NCBI GenBank assembly: GCA_903834135.1
Contig: CAILHZ010000016.1
Coordinates: 335,001-399,000, forward strand
Reading direction: 5' to 3'
Origin: an uncultured Opitutia bacterium
GTDB lineage: Bacteria > Verrucomicrobiota > Verrucomicrobiia > Opitutales > Opitutaceae
Length of the DNA: 64,000 nt
In this document: positions 38,857-48,060 of the stretch, in pieces
Layout of the letters: the number at the start of each line of letters is the position of its first letter
How positions within the stretch are numbered: the stretch's first letter is position 1
Position numbers and translations under genes: made by a program
The notes under the pieces: model-generated
What the model saw: the letters and a program-made list of their open reading frames with translations, nothing else
What the model was told of the DNA's origin: nothing
Database searches by the model: none

Positions 38857-41235
38857 TTAATTAAGACCAGGACGCCTCATTGCATTTTCAATTGTTGTTT
38901 CCCAGCCTGTTCTTAATGCAGCAACATTCCACTGCGTTTTAATTGAACCCTTAGCTAAACTAAGGACACCTGAGGCATTCACTTCACCAATCGTAGTTGC
39001 TGGTAAGCCAACACTTGCAGCCAAAGACAGTAACTCTTTTTCAACAACACTCGAAACTGCAATCACAGCGCGTGCTTGGCTCTCACCAAACAGCAGTGCA
39101 TCTAAGCGCGAAGCGCTTAGTGACGAAAGATCAAGAGCAGCTCCAAGTGTAAGCGCGTTGGGAGCGCCGACTTCTGGAGTAAATAACATTTCTGTTACTG
39201 TAACCATTAAGCCGCCTTCACTAATGTCATGAGCTGCAATTACTCGCCCAGCTTTAATTTGAGTGAGCAAGAAAGTTTGAAGTAGACTTTCTGCATTCAA
39301 ATCAACCTCTGGCGCATCACCTGCCTTAATGCCGTGACAAAGACCTAAGTACTGACTTCCACCTAATTCATGCGGAGCTCCACCTAGGAGTATTAAACGG
39401 CTGCCAGAAGTGCTCACGGTCTGCCGTGTAATATGTTTTTCGTCTTCGATTAATCCAACTATGGATACTGTTGGTGTTGGATCGATCGACCCTGCTGGTG
39501 ACTCATTATATAATGAAACGTTTCCACCTACTACTGGAACGTCGAAGAATCGGCATGCTTCAGCTAGACCCTGAATACATTCACTGAGTTGATAAAAATT
39601 TTCAGGCTTATATGGATTTCCGAAGTTAAGATTATCTGTCATTGCGAGCGCCTTAGCTCCACTGCATGCAAGATTTCTTAAACATTCCACCATCGCAATG
39701 AGTGCTCCTCGTTTAGGATTTAGTGCACAATAGCGCCCATTACAGTCGTTGCTGATAGCAATAAATTTTTCAGCATCGCCCAAGCGTAATCTTACAACAG
39801 CTGCATCACTACCAGGACCCACTGCAGTACCATGCTGTACCATGTTATCATATTGCCGGTAAATCCATCGCTTCGAGGATATCGTAGGACTTGCAATTAA
39901 AGCACTCAGTGCTGCTTCAACCCCCTTAGCATCTAGATCGGGTAATGCTGCAGGCGTCCACTTACGTGCGTTAATCGCCCATTCACCTTCTTTTGCTTCT
40001 CGTTTATAAAGTGGCGCCTGATCTGTAAGTACATTCGCTGGAATATCTGCAACTGTAATACCATGCTGTTTAACCACCATGCGGCCAGTGTCTGTTACAG
40101 TACCGACATTGGAAGCATGCAGATCCCATTTTTCAAAAATAGCTTCAATTTCTTTTTCTCTACCTTTCTTAACGATCACAAGCATGCGTTCCTGAGATTC
40201 GGAAAGCATGATTTCGTAAGAATTCATTCCAGTCTCACGCTGGGGAACTTGATCGAGTTCAATTTCAATACCTGCTCCACCACGACTTGCGGTTTCACAG
40301 GTTGAACACGTAAGCCCTGCTGCACCCATATCTTGTATACCAACGACTAGTCCGGGAACTGCCATCATCTCAAGACAAGCTTCGATTAAAAGCTTCTCCA
40401 TAAAAGGATCGCCTTTTTGAACTGCAGGACGATCAGCAGCACTTGCCTCACTTAATTCGCGGGATGCAAATGCTGCACCACCAAGTCCATCACGGCCTGT
40501 TGCTGCACCAACATAAAATACGGGATTACCAACACCTGTTGCTTTACCTAAACGAATTTGGTCATGCCTTAATACACCTAAGCAAAGAGCGTTTACTAAA
40601 GGATTACCTTCGTAGCTTGCATCAAAATAAACATCTCCTCCTACAGTAGGAACTCCAACACAGTTTCCATAATGAGCAATCCCAGCAACAACACCCCTGA
40701 GTAATCGCTTGGTTGCAGGAGAACTTAATTCACCGAAACGCAGTGAGTTAGTTAGTAGCACGGGACGAGCGCCCATGGTAAAAATATCTCGAATGATCCC
40801 ACCTACTCCAGTTGCTGCACCTTCAAACGGTTCAATTGCACTCGGGTGATTATGGGATTCGATTTTAAATGCGACTGCCCATCCATCTCCTACATCAATA
40901 ATACCTGCGTTTTCTTCCCCAGCTTTAACAAGCACACGGCCATAATCTTTTGTTTCACCCTTTTTTTCAGTAGGGAAGCCTTTCAACAACGACCGACTGT
41001 TTTTATAGGAGCAATGCTCAGACCACATCACAGAAAATATACCTGTCTCCGTTAAAGTCGGCTGACGTCCTAAACTTTTACAAATCAGCTCAAACTCATC
41101 AGGGAGTAGTCCATGTTTGCGGATTAACTCGGGTGTGATCGTCTGATTTAAAAGCGGATCTGGATTTGGAGGCAGAAGTGCAGCTACTCCCAAGGCGGGA
41201 TCGCGTGGTGATTGTTGCGAGGCGGCCTTTGACAT
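38857..41235 (-). CDS. purL: Phosphoribosylformylglycinamidine synthase subunit PurL
   Basis: Catalytic subunit that aminates FGAR to FGAM, using ammonia from PurQ with PurS as a bridge. Small-type PurL with duplicated PurM-like domains: N-terminal ATP site with [16 protein letters not shown] (His near residue 73), [18 protein letters not shown], then [16 protein letters not shown], and the second half with [13 protein letters not shown] and [14 protein letters not shown]. 792 residues, slightly longer than the usual 720-750. The gap to purQ is 37 bases. No Shine-Dalgarno sequence. Confidence 0.95.
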   Translation of the reverse strand: MSKAASQQSPRDPALGVAALLPPNPDPLLNQTITPELIRKHGLLPDEFELICKSLGRQPTLTETGIFSVMWSEHCSYKNSRSLLKGFPTEKKGETKDYGRVLVKAGEENAGIIDVGDGWAVAFKIESHNHPSAIEPFEGAATGVGGIIRDIFTMGARPVLLTNSLRFGELSSPATKRLLRGVVAGIAHYGNCVGVPTVGGDVYFDASYEGNPLVNALCLGVLRHDQIRLGKATGVGNPVFYVGAATGRDGLGGAAFASRELSEASAADRPAVQKGDPFMEKLLIEACLEMMAVPGLVVGIQDMGAAGLTCSTCETASRGGAGIEIELDQVPQRETGMNSYEIMLSESQERMLVIVKKGREKEIEAIFEKWDLHASNVGTVTDTGRMVVKQHGITVADIPANVLTDQAPLYKREAKEGEWAINARKWTPAALPDLDAKGVEAALSALIASPTISSKRWIYRQYDNMVQHGTAVGPGSDAAVVRLRLGDAEKFIAISNDCNGRYCALNPKRGALIAMVECLRNLACSGAKALAMTDNLNFGNPYKPENFYQLSECIQGLAEACRFFDVPVVGGNVSLYNESPAGSIDPTPTVSIVGLIEDEKHITRQTVSTSGSRLILLGGAPHELGGSQYLGLCHGIKAGDAPEVDLNAESLLQTFLLTQIKAGRVIAAHDISEGGLMVTVTEMLFTPEVGAPNALTLGAALDLSSLSASRLDALLFGESQARAVIAVSSVVEKELLSLAASVGLPATTIGEVNASGVLSLAKGSIKTQWNVAALRTGWETTIENAMRRPGLN

Positions 41236-41272
41236 TTTAAAAATAAGTTAGCGTGAGAAATGCAAAAGAGGT

Positions 41273-41956
41273 TTATGCAGTATGTTTGAGTAGTTCAGGA
41301 AACTTTGTAGCAAGCACTGCTGTAGCCACTTTAAGTCCATCCATACTTGGATGAAAACGCTCAAACGCACGATCAGGGTGAGGCATCATACCAAAAACGT
41401 TTCCAGCTTCACTGCGAATTCCAGCGATATCACTAAGTGATCCGTTTGGATTATTTTCATAGCGCAATAATACTTGTTTATTTGCTTCTAAACGAGCAAG
41501 CCCTGCTTCATCGATTCTAAAATTTCCTTCACCGTGTCCAATAGGTAATTTAACACTAGCTCCTAAAAAGTTTGGATTAAAACTAGCATTGCTTGTCTCT
41601 ACTTTAAGAGCACAAGTAATGCAGCGATACTCAAGAGATGAATTGCGGATCAATGCTCCAGGAAGAAGACCTGCTTCGCACAAAATTTGAAATCCGTTAC
41701 AAATACCGTAAACAACCCCGCCTTGCTGCGAAAAGGCTTGGACTGCTTTCATAACAGGAGAAAAACGAGCAATTGCACCGCAGCGTAAATAATCGCCGTA
41801 GGAAAATCCTCCAGGCACAACCACTAAGTCAGCATCTCCAAGTGAAGTCTCTTTATGCCAGACGTACTTCGTATTAACTTTCAAGCCACTTGCAAACAAG
41901 TGAAAGGCGTCTTGGTCACAATTCGATCCCGGGAATTGCAGTACAGCTACTTTCAT
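41273..41956 (-). CDS. purQ: Phosphoribosylformylglycinamidine synthase subunit PurQ
   Basis: Class I glutamine amidotransferase that supplies ammonia to PurL. Nucleophile Cys86 in VVYGICNGFQIL; the His-Glu pair lies in MMPHPDRAFE. N-terminal VLQFPGSNCDQD is the family start. 227 residues. Its ATG overlaps the purS stop (ATGA), a standard translational coupling. Confidence 0.97.
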   Translation of the reverse strand: MKVAVLQFPGSNCDQDAFHLFASGLKVNTKYVWHKETSLGDADLVVVPGGFSYGDYLRCGAIARFSPVMKAVQAFSQQGGVVYGICNGFQILCEAGLLPGALIRNSSLEYRCITCALKVETSNASFNPNFLGASVKLPIGHGEGNFRIDEAGLARLEANKQVLLRYENNPNGSLSDIAGIRSEAGNVFGMMPHPDRAFERFHPSMDGLKVATAVLATKFPELLKHTA

Positions 41957-42198
41957 CGCGCAACGATCTCGTAACGATAGTCTTCAATGACCGGGTTGCT
42001 GAGCAGATCTTTGCAGACCTGATCAAGACGTGTTCTGAACTCAGGCGAGTCAACGGCCTCGATCTCAAGCTCAATTAGCTTACCTACGCGTGTAGTTTTA
42101 AGCTTAGGAAATCCTAAGCTTTCGAGGGCATGGCCTACAGCCACTCCCTGTGGGTCGAGTACGTTCTTCTTAGGAGTTACAATTACGCTTATTTTCAC
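41953..42198 (-). CDS. purS: Phosphoribosylformylglycinamidine synthase subunit PurS
   Basis: Small bridging subunit of the PurLQS complex. 81 residues, family motif VTPKKNVLDPQGVAVGHALE at the N-terminus and LGF-x-x-LKTTRVGKLIELE. GTG start at 42196-42198. First gene of the purS-Q-L-F-M operon on the minus strand. The promoter must lie in the 116 bases before tadA's end, but I cannot place it. Confidence 0.95.
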   Translation of the reverse strand: MKISVIVTPKKNVLDPQGVAVGHALESLGFPKLKTTRVGKLIELEIEAVDSPEFRTRLDQVCKDLLSNPVIEDYRYEIVAR

Positions 42199-42314
42199 AG
42201 GACGTTAATGGAACTCCATGCCATTGTTTATCTCAGACTGGTCAAGGGGTTTTTGACGATCTTGTGTCAGTTGTAACAAATCTTTCAAACAAGTGCCTAA
42301 AAAGATTAAAATTT

Positions 42315-42827
42315 TTACTCAAATGCGTCTTCGGTCCGCTTAAGTTTAAAAAATGCCTGTATAAGTTCGCGGCATTCATCCTCAAGAACCCCTCCAGCTG
42401 TGATTTCTAGCCTATGGTTAGACCTTGGTAGATCATTCAGGTTAGTCGCCCCTCCTAAACACCCCATCTTAGGGTCCTTAACAGCATAGCAAACCCGTTT
42501 TACTCGAGCCATGACTAATGCTCCAGAACACATAGGGCACGGTTCTTTGGTTACATAGATTGTTGCATCCGAAAGACGCCAATCCCCTAGTTTAGAGGCA
42601 GCTTGGGTAAGAGCTAAAATTTCAGCGTGGGCAGTTGGGTCTTTGATACCCTCCACTCGATTGTGTGCGGCACCAACGATTTCTCCTCCAATTTCGATAA
42701 CAGCTCCAATAGGAACCTCATCTTCCCTCCATGCATCGATAGCCTGATTAAAGGCATAATCCATGTAAAACTGGTCATCTCGAACGAGTTGCGAAGGGAA
42801 ACGCTTATTAAAAGGAGAGGGTTGCAC
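42315..42827 (-). CDS. tadA: tRNA adenosine(34) deaminase TadA
   Basis: Zinc-dependent deaminase that makes inosine at the wobble position of tRNA-Arg(ACG). Zinc and catalytic residues: HAEILAL (His and Glu) and TKEPCPMCSGAL (two Cys). The N-terminal ALNQAIDAWREDEVPIGAVI-like segment is conserved. The longest frame starts GTG 42827, but an ATG 21 codons later (MDYAFNQAID) would give the usual start of this family, so the real start is uncertain. Divergent from infA. Confidence 0.9.
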   Translation of the reverse strand: MQPSPFNKRFPSQLVRDDQFYMDYAFNQAIDAWREDEVPIGAVIEIGGEIVGAAHNRVEGIKDPTAHAEILALTQAASKLGDWRLSDATIYVTKEPCPMCSGALVMARVKRVCYAVKDPKMGCLGGATNLNDLPRSNHRLEITAGGVLEDECRELIQAFFKLKRTEDAFE

Positions 42828-42906
42828 GTTTTTAAAGTCTGTTATAGAAATAATGCCTTATTCTCGTCTTTTCGTAAATCCTTGGCTTACTAGGGTGTTT
42901 ACAACC

Positions 42907-42935
42907 TTACAAGGGTCTTTATATTTAAACATAAT
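42907..42935 (+). promoter_or_regulatory. Probable infA promoter, -35 TTACAA / -10 CATAAT
   Basis: TTACAA (42907-42912) and CATAAT (42930-42935) with a 17-base spacer, upstream of infA. The leader to the ATG at 42981 would be about 39 nt and has no Shine-Dalgarno sequence. Confidence 0.4.
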
Positions 42936-42980
42936 CTATGACACTACTCCCCCTTAACGCCCTTTGCGGTTATTACATCC

Positions 42981-43241
42981 ATGGCTGACGGTACCGCAAT
43001 TGAAGTCGAAGGCAAAGTGGTATCTGTGCTACCAGGCACAATGTTTAAGGTACAACTTTCGAACGGTCATGTCGTGTTAGCCCATATATCGGGCAAACTG
43101 CGCAAGAATTTTATCAAAATTGCTGCAGGCGATATGGTTAAGATGGAAATGAGCCCATACGATTTAGAAAAGGCTCGTATCACATTCCGTATGAAAGAGA
43201 GCAATCCTCCTCCTATGCAGCAGATGCGTAGACGGTACTAA
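42981..43241 (+). CDS. infA: Translation initiation factor IF-1
   Basis: S1/OB-fold factor that occupies the A site of the 30S subunit during initiation. 86 residues; the family core [40 protein letters not shown] and [20 protein letters not shown] is intact. The C-terminal tail ([12 protein letters not shown]) is slightly longer than usual. ATG start, no Shine-Dalgarno sequence. Confidence 0.98.
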   Translation: MADGTAIEVEGKVVSVLPGTMFKVQLSNGHVVLAHISGKLRKNFIKIAAGDMVKMEMSPYDLEKARITFRMKESNPPPMQQMRRRY

Positions 43242-43321
43242 GAAACTAATTTAGATTTTTTGATTCAATCCCTAGCTTAGGGGCTGGAAGTTAAAATGTA
43301 AGCCGCCATGCTTTCTTATCC

Positions 43322-44275
43322 ATGGCTCGCTTAAATCAAGGGGCACGCCTAAGCCCAAGTAAGGCAACTGCTGAATTTGCATCAGACATAGATGCTTTCA
43401 TTGCCTTCATGGATTTAGAACGCGGTCTTTCAAAGAATACTCGTGAAAATTATCAGCGCGATCTTGACCAGGCTTCTTCTTTTTTAGTGAAGCAAGGTGT
43501 TAAGGATTGGCGGACTGTGACTGAAGATCAGGCTGGATCTTGGCTACGCCATTTATCCGAAACAGGAATGGCATCAGCAAGTCTTGCACGTAAATTAACA
43601 GCAATGCGCGTCTTTGCCCGTTTTCTTGTTAGAGAAAGTATAAGGCCCCATGATTTTACAGCACTCTTAACAGGTCCAAAACTTTCTCGTCGGTTACCTG
43701 AAACCCTTTCGGCAGAAGAGGTAATTCGGCTTATGCAAGCTCCCCAAGGCGGAGATCCACCAAGATTAAGAGATAAAGCTTTAATGGAGCTTTTCTACTC
43801 AAGTGGTCTTCGTGTCTCTGAACTAGCGGGACTAAATATCCAGCAAGTTGACTTAGAACAGGGCTTCTTACGCGTTTTTGGTAAAGGCTCTAAAGAGCGC
43901 GTTGTTCCAGTGGGAGGCCGTGCAAGCGATGCTCTTAAAATATACCTGCAATCCGGAAGACCTCATTTTGTTAAACAAAAAACAGGCAGTCAACTTTTCT
44001 TAAGTAATCGAGGCGCAGCACTTTCCCGTGTTCGTCTTTGGATGATTGTTCAAGAATATGCCAAGCGAGCAGGCATACGTAAGGCAGTTAAGCCCCATCT
44101 TTTACGTCACTCTTTTGCTACACACCTCTTAAGCGGTGGAGCTGATTTAAGAGCGATCCAAGAAATGCTTGGCCATGCAAGCATTGCAACGACTCAAATC
44201 TATACCTCTGTGGAATCAAAACGCTTATTAGACCATCACGCTAAATTTCATCCCAGAAATAAAACTAAACTTTAG
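43322..44275 (+). CDS. Tyrosine recombinase of the XerC/XerD type
   Basis: Chromosome dimer resolution recombinase. N-terminal SAM-like domain (about residues 15-110), then the catalytic domain with Arg164 (SSGLRVSELAG), Lys188 (FGKGSKERV), His259 and Arg262 (HLLRHSFATHLL), His285 (LGHASI) and Tyr294 (YTSV, nucleophile). 317 residues, Xer size, and no phage genes or att-like sites around it. I cannot choose between XerC and XerD from one copy. ATG start, no Shine-Dalgarno sequence. Confidence 0.92.
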   Translation: MARLNQGARLSPSKATAEFASDIDAFIAFMDLERGLSKNTRENYQRDLDQASSFLVKQGVKDWRTVTEDQAGSWLRHLSETGMASASLARKLTAMRVFARFLVRESIRPHDFTALLTGPKLSRRLPETLSAEEVIRLMQAPQGGDPPRLRDKALMELFYSSGLRVSELAGLNIQQVDLEQGFLRVFGKGSKERVVPVGGRASDALKIYLQSGRPHFVKQKTGSQLFLSNRGAALSRVRLWMIVQEYAKRAGIRKAVKPHLLRHSFATHLLSGGADLRAIQEMLGHASIATTQIYTSVESKRLLDHHAKFHPRNKTKL

Positions 44276-44298
44276 AGCTAAAGATAGCCTTCATACAA

Positions 44299-44326
44299 TT
44301 GACGTAAGCTAGTCTGTGCATACATT
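44299..44326 (+). promoter_or_regulatory. Probable superoxide dismutase promoter, -35 TTGACG / -10 TACATT
   Basis: TTGACG (44299-44304) and TACATT (44321-44326), 16-base spacer, about 35 bases before the ATG at 44361. Confidence 0.4.
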
Positions 44327-44360
44327 AACAAATTCACTTAACTCTTAACTGACTTCTTTT

Positions 44361-44993
44361 ATGGCATTCGAACTACCCTCCCTCCCTTATGATGTAAAAG
44401 CGCTTGAGCCTCATTTTGATGCTCGAACTATGGAAATCCACCATACAAAGCATCACCAAGCATACATCAACAATGCTAACAATTTATTAAAAGATCATCC
44501 TGCGTTAGCTTCTCTTTCTGCAGAAGCTCTCATCGTAGACTTAAGCAAAGTGCCTGAAGCTATTCGTGGCGGTATTCGCAACAATGCAGGCGGTCACAGC
44601 AATCACTCTTTTTTCTGGCAAATTATTGGGCCAGGTAAAGGCGGAGCACCTAAGGGAGCATTGAAGGCTGCAATCGACTCAACCTTTGGTTCGTTTGATA
44701 AATTTAAAGAAGAATTCGCAAAAGCTGCGACCACTCGTTTCGGCTCTGGTTGGGCATGGCTGATTGTAACCGCAGATAAAAAAATTGCTGTAGGTTCCAC
44801 AGCAAATCAGGACAGCCCACTCATGGGTAAAGCGGTTGCCGGCATCGAAGGTCAACCTATCATTGCGTTAGACGTCTGGGAGCACGCCTACTATCTGCAT
44901 TACCAAAATCGCCGCCCTGATTATATCGGAGCGTGGTGGAATGTAGTAAATTGGGACGCTGCTGAAGCACACTATCAAGCTGCTTTAGCTTAA
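44361..44993 (+). CDS. sodA: Superoxide dismutase, Mn-type by residue pattern
   Basis: Dismutates superoxide in the cytoplasm. Metal ligands: His in [13 protein letters not shown] (about residue 27), His in [10 protein letters not shown] (about residue 78), and Asp/His in [12 protein letters not shown]. The residues that discriminate metal type are NNAGGHSNH (Gly) and the Gln of NQDSPLM, both of the manganese type rather than the iron type, though cambialistic enzymes exist. 210 residues. ATG start, no Shine-Dalgarno sequence. Its end faces the tolB-like gene. Confidence 0.93.
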   Translation: MAFELPSLPYDVKALEPHFDARTMEIHHTKHHQAYINNANNLLKDHPALASLSAEALIVDLSKVPEAIRGGIRNNAGGHSNHSFFWQIIGPGKGGAPKGALKAAIDSTFGSFDKFKEEFAKAATTRFGSGWAWLIVTADKKIAVGSTANQDSPLMGKAVAGIEGQPIIALDVWEHAYYLHYQNRRPDYIGAWWNVVNWDAAEAHYQAALA

Positions 44994-45021
44994 TAGTGTA
45001 ATCAGACAATTTATACCGATT

Positions 45022-46212
45022 TTAACGGGACCACACGTTTGCTTGCAGTGTGGATCCCAGACTTGAAGGGCCCACTGGCGTACTGCGGTGGGTCTCTGTA
45101 TCTAATATGCAAATACGACTTACGTGGGAATTACGTGCCGTATAAACGACATGGCGACCATCAGGTAGCCACGAAGGTTCGACTCCATCAAAAGCGGCTT
45201 CAGAAGCCTGCTCTGCAGCACCTTTACTGAAATCATATACGCCAATTTGGAAGCGGCCACTTGCGCGGAATGTGAACGCAACTTTTTTAGGATTTGCTCT
45301 ACTCCAATCAGGTTCAGAGCAGTAGGTACTTAAGCCTGTGGAAATGCGTTGTGCATAACCGCCACTTGCACCCATCACATACAGCTGTGGACCAGGCTCT
45401 TGAGCAAAAATGATTCTAGAGCCATCCGGAGACCAACAGGGTGAAGCTTTAGTTAATTCGGAGTGCGTTTTACGCACAAGCCCATGACCACGTGAATCAC
45501 TGACCCAAATTTCAGGAGATCCGCTACCGGATAAAATCATTGCTACTTTACTGCCATCAGCACTGTAGCGTGCACTCATATTAAGACCCTTAAAACTTTC
45601 GAACGTGTTACGTTGATTAGTAGAAAGATCCATTACGTAAATATCTGGAAAGCCGTGCATATAACTTGTGTAGATAACCTTAGTGCCATCTGGAGACCAG
45701 CGAGGCATTAAAGCATCAGCACGGTCGTTTGTAATGCGATGTACTTCGCCAAAAAACAGATCGCCTTCATACACTTCTGAGCGTCCAGTTAGATTACTTA
45801 TAAAAACAAGTTTCGAAGCGAAATAGCCTTTAAGACCCAGGCCGTTTGTTTTCTCAACTGCTACATCTGCTGCTTTAAGGAGTGCATTGCGGGCACTTGT
45901 ACCAGTCACTACTTCTGAGGCTAAGTGTTCTCCGGTTTGACCTTTAGTGACATCCACTCGGACTTCCTTTGGGCCTACAGTAGCGAAGTGAATATCATAT
46001 GCAAATGCACTGGCCTGTAGGCGGTAGCGGCCATGGGACCTGAAGGCCTGGATCGCCAGAGCATTCATCTGCACATTGTCAGCAGAGACCCGTACGGGTA
46101 CAGTTTTGCTGAGTTGGACAACCTCAACAGCGCCTAGATCACGCTGGCCATAAGTTGCACCCAACCCACACGTTAGAGTTAGAACTAAAGTAATTAATGT
46201 TTTAATGCTCAT
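45022..46212 (-). CDS. TolB-like periplasmic beta-propeller protein
   Basis: Probable Tol-Pal component for outer-membrane constriction, or a PD40-type beta-propeller. Signal peptide MSIKTLITLVLTLTCGLGAT from ATG 46212; an ATG 12 codons upstream gives a longer N-terminus (MKLLRANRKVYL). The N-terminal domain (about 120 residues) is followed by at least five WD40-like PD40 repeats with the hallmarks PRWSPDGTKVIYTS, SARYSADGSKVAMI, PCWSPDGSRIIFAQ and PSWLPDGRHVVYTA. No tolQ, tolR, tolA or pal gene is in this window. The last residues are VWSR. Divergent from mrp. Confidence 0.8.
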   Translation of the reverse strand: MSIKTLITLVLTLTCGLGATYGQRDLGAVEVVQLSKTVPVRVSADNVQMNALAIQAFRSHGRYRLQASAFAYDIHFATVGPKEVRVDVTKGQTGEHLASEVVTGTSARNALLKAADVAVEKTNGLGLKGYFASKLVFISNLTGRSEVYEGDLFFGEVHRITNDRADALMPRWSPDGTKVIYTSYMHGFPDIYVMDLSTNQRNTFESFKGLNMSARYSADGSKVAMILSGSGSPEIWVSDSRGHGLVRKTHSELTKASPCWSPDGSRIIFAQEPGPQLYVMGASGGYAQRISTGLSTYCSEPDWSRANPKKVAFTFRASGRFQIGVYDFSKGAAEQASEAAFDGVEPSWLPDGRHVVYTARNSHVSRICILDTETHRSTPVGPSSLGSTLQANVWSR

Positions 46213-46288
46213 CAGATACACCTTTCTATTTGCACGTAAGAGCTTCATAACAACTCTTATTTACTAAAAGACTAATATTTTTATTTTT

Positions 46289-47374
46289 GTGAACGCCGAA
46301 ACTATTAAGGAATACCTTAAACAAGTGAAATATCCCGGTTTCAGTAGGGATATCGTTTCATTTGGCCTTGTACGTGCAACCTCTTTCGAAAACGGAATCG
46401 CACATGTCGAATTAGCAGTCACCACAAGTGACCCTAAAGTGCCTCTAGCCTTAAGGCGTGAAGTAGAAGCCTGCTTAAAAGCACAGGGTCTAGAGAAAAT
46501 TGAGGTAGAGGTAGCCGTTTCTGCAGCTAAAACACCAGCACCTACGGGTAATATTGCAGGGGTGCAACAGGCACCACGTGCAATCCGATACGCCGTTGCA
46601 ATTGGCTCGGGCAAAGGTGGTGTTGGTAAAAGTACCTTTTCTGTAAATTTAGCCTGTGCTATCGCACAAATCTTCAAAGAAAAAGGTCAAACAAACGCTG
46701 TAGGCCTTCTGGACTGCGATATTTATGGCCCTAGCTTGCCTCTAATGATGGGACTGCATGGCAGGCCTGAAATCCAAGGCAATGGCGCTAATGCCAATCT
46801 AATCCCTATGCAACGCCATGGGGTTAAAGTAATGAGTATGGGCTTTTTAGTAGATGATAACACCCCAGTGGTCTGGCGTGGTCCCATGATCATGAAAACA
46901 ATCCAGCAATTTGTACAAAATGTAACCTGGGGAGATCTTGAAATACTCCTGGTAGATCTTCCGCCAGGGACGGGTGACGCTCAACTCTCCTTAGTTCAGA
47001 CACTTCCCCTTGACGGTGCAGTTATTGTAACTACCCCGCAACCAGCGGCGTCAAACGTTGCTCGCAAAGGTGGTATTATGTTCCAAAAAGTGAACGTACC
47101 TATCCTGGGCGTAGCTGAAAACATGAGTTACTTCCTTGATCCTTCTGGACAAAAACACGCCCTTTTTGGTGAAGGCGGAGGCCTCATTACCGCTGAAAAA
47201 TTAGGTACAATTATGCTAGGACAAGTGCCCTTAATTAATGAGATCAGAGAAGGCGGAGACCAAGGGGAGCCTATCACTGTTTCTAAACCAGATAGCATAG
47301 GGTCAAAAGTATTCCGGGAAATCGCGGAAAAAATACTCTTCAGGCTTACCGAGCAAACTAAGCGCTCAGTGTGA
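46289..47374 (+). CDS. mrp: Mrp/NBP35-type Fe-S carrier P-loop ATPase
   Basis: Iron-sulfur cluster assembly and carrier ATPase. N-terminal DUF59/MIP18 domain (residues about 1-75), then the deviant Walker A GSGKGGVGKST (106-116), Walker A' and DLPPGTGDAQLSLVQ (switch region). The usual CxxC cluster ligand after ENMSYF is missing: the sequence reads ENMSYFLDPSGQKHALFGEG. 361 residues. GTG start at 46289, no Shine-Dalgarno sequence. Divergent from the tolB-like gene. Confidence 0.9.
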   Translation: MNAETIKEYLKQVKYPGFSRDIVSFGLVRATSFENGIAHVELAVTTSDPKVPLALRREVEACLKAQGLEKIEVEVAVSAAKTPAPTGNIAGVQQAPRAIRYAVAIGSGKGGVGKSTFSVNLACAIAQIFKEKGQTNAVGLLDCDIYGPSLPLMMGLHGRPEIQGNGANANLIPMQRHGVKVMSMGFLVDDNTPVVWRGPMIMKTIQQFVQNVTWGDLEILLVDLPPGTGDAQLSLVQTLPLDGAVIVTTPQPAASNVARKGGIMFQKVNVPILGVAENMSYFLDPSGQKHALFGEGGGLITAEKLGTIMLGQVPLINEIREGGDQGEPITVSKPDSIGSKVFREIAEKILFRLTEQTKRSV

Positions 47375-47444
47375 CAATTTTGGAAATTGTCTGCATTGAC
47401 ACAGACCATCCACTCCTTCTCTATATAAATACTATTAAAGACGC

Positions 47445-47708
47445 ATGATTACGACGCACAAAGAGCAGGACTCCTCGTCGAGAGAATTCGTCAAGCAGTC
47501 GAGTCTTTACCAGGAATTTCTCGCTGAGCGTGAAGAGATCTTAAAGCATAAATGGCTCGAATCTGAGCGTTTAGGCTATGATATTGGCTTTGAAAGGGCC
47601 TTGCTGGATTGGATTAGAAAACATCGCGAAAGCTGGCGAGCAGCCCGCCGCAGCCAACTCGGTCAATCTACCTCCACGTCCCACCAATCAAACGAAAAAG
47701 CGAGTTAA
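47445..47708 (+). CDS. Small conserved-looking protein of unknown function
   Basis: I do not recognise it. 87 residues with no transmembrane or signal segment. It contains LAEREEILKHKWLESERLGYDIGFERALLDWIRKHR (two stretches), a Trp-rich acidic-basic helix that resembles the motif seen at the N-terminus of some DUF4032-type proteins, but this is a weak impression. Charged helix, then a Gln/Ser-rich tail. ATG start 71 bases after mrp, no Shine-Dalgarno sequence, and a terminator-like hairpin behind it. Confidence 0.55.
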   Translation: MITTHKEQDSSSREFVKQSSLYQEFLAEREEILKHKWLESERLGYDIGFERALLDWIRKHRESWRAARRSQLGQSTSTSHQSNEKAS

Positions 47709-47746
47709 CCTCACTGTTAAAATCCTCTTATCTGTTTAGTTAAGAA

Positions 47747-47775
47747 CAAAAAAAGACGCGTAAAATACGCGTCTT
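47747..47775 (-). terminator. Intrinsic terminator of rpmG (possibly bidirectional)
   Basis: Stem AAAGACGCGTA (47751-47761) / TACGCGTCTTT (47765-47775), AAA loop. On the minus strand a T-run follows (the A-run at 47747-47753). Lies 32 bases past the rpmG stop and 38 bases past the small gene at 47708, so it may serve both. Confidence 0.8.
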
Positions 47776-47807
47776 TGTTATTTACAGAGATATAGGTAAG
47801 CCAGTGC

Positions 47808-47972
47808 TTACTTAATTTCTCTGTGAATGGTGTGGCGCTTTAAATGCCAGTTATACTTCTTCTTCTCAATACGCTCCGTGACGGTCTTCTTGTTACGGGT
47901 AGTGAGGTAACGGGACACAGGCTTGTTCTCTTTACGGGCTTCTGTGCACTCCAATGTGACGAGTTCTTGCAT
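47808..47972 (-). CDS. rpmG: 50S ribosomal protein bL33, zinc-free form
   Basis: 54 residues, reading [20 protein letters not shown], then [20 protein letters not shown] and the typical end. The family pattern (LECTEA..., [16 protein letters not shown]) is unmistakable, but the two CxxC zinc motifs of the C+ form are absent; only one Cys remains. Too short for many gene callers. ATG at 47970-47972, terminator behind it. Confidence 0.95.
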   Translation of the reverse strand: MQELVTLECTEARKENKPVSRYLTTRNKKTVTERIEKKKYNWHLKRHTIHREIK

Positions 47973-48060
47973 GGTAGGAAATAGGTTGAAGGAAGATCAA
48001 AACCTAAGCTAGGGGCAGGCTGCAACTCCAAAAACCGATATTTAAGCTAACTGCCCTAAA

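Noticed and set aside
43265-43285. Small CCCTA/TAGGG hairpin between infA and xer
   Set aside because: Five base pairs with no T-run; too weak to call a terminator.
43322-44275. Phage or integron integrase
   Set aside because: Length, motifs and the absence of any mobile genes or att-like repeats fit Xer.
46264-46677. 137-codon open frame antisense to mrp
   Set aside because: Covered by mrp; composition of a shadow.
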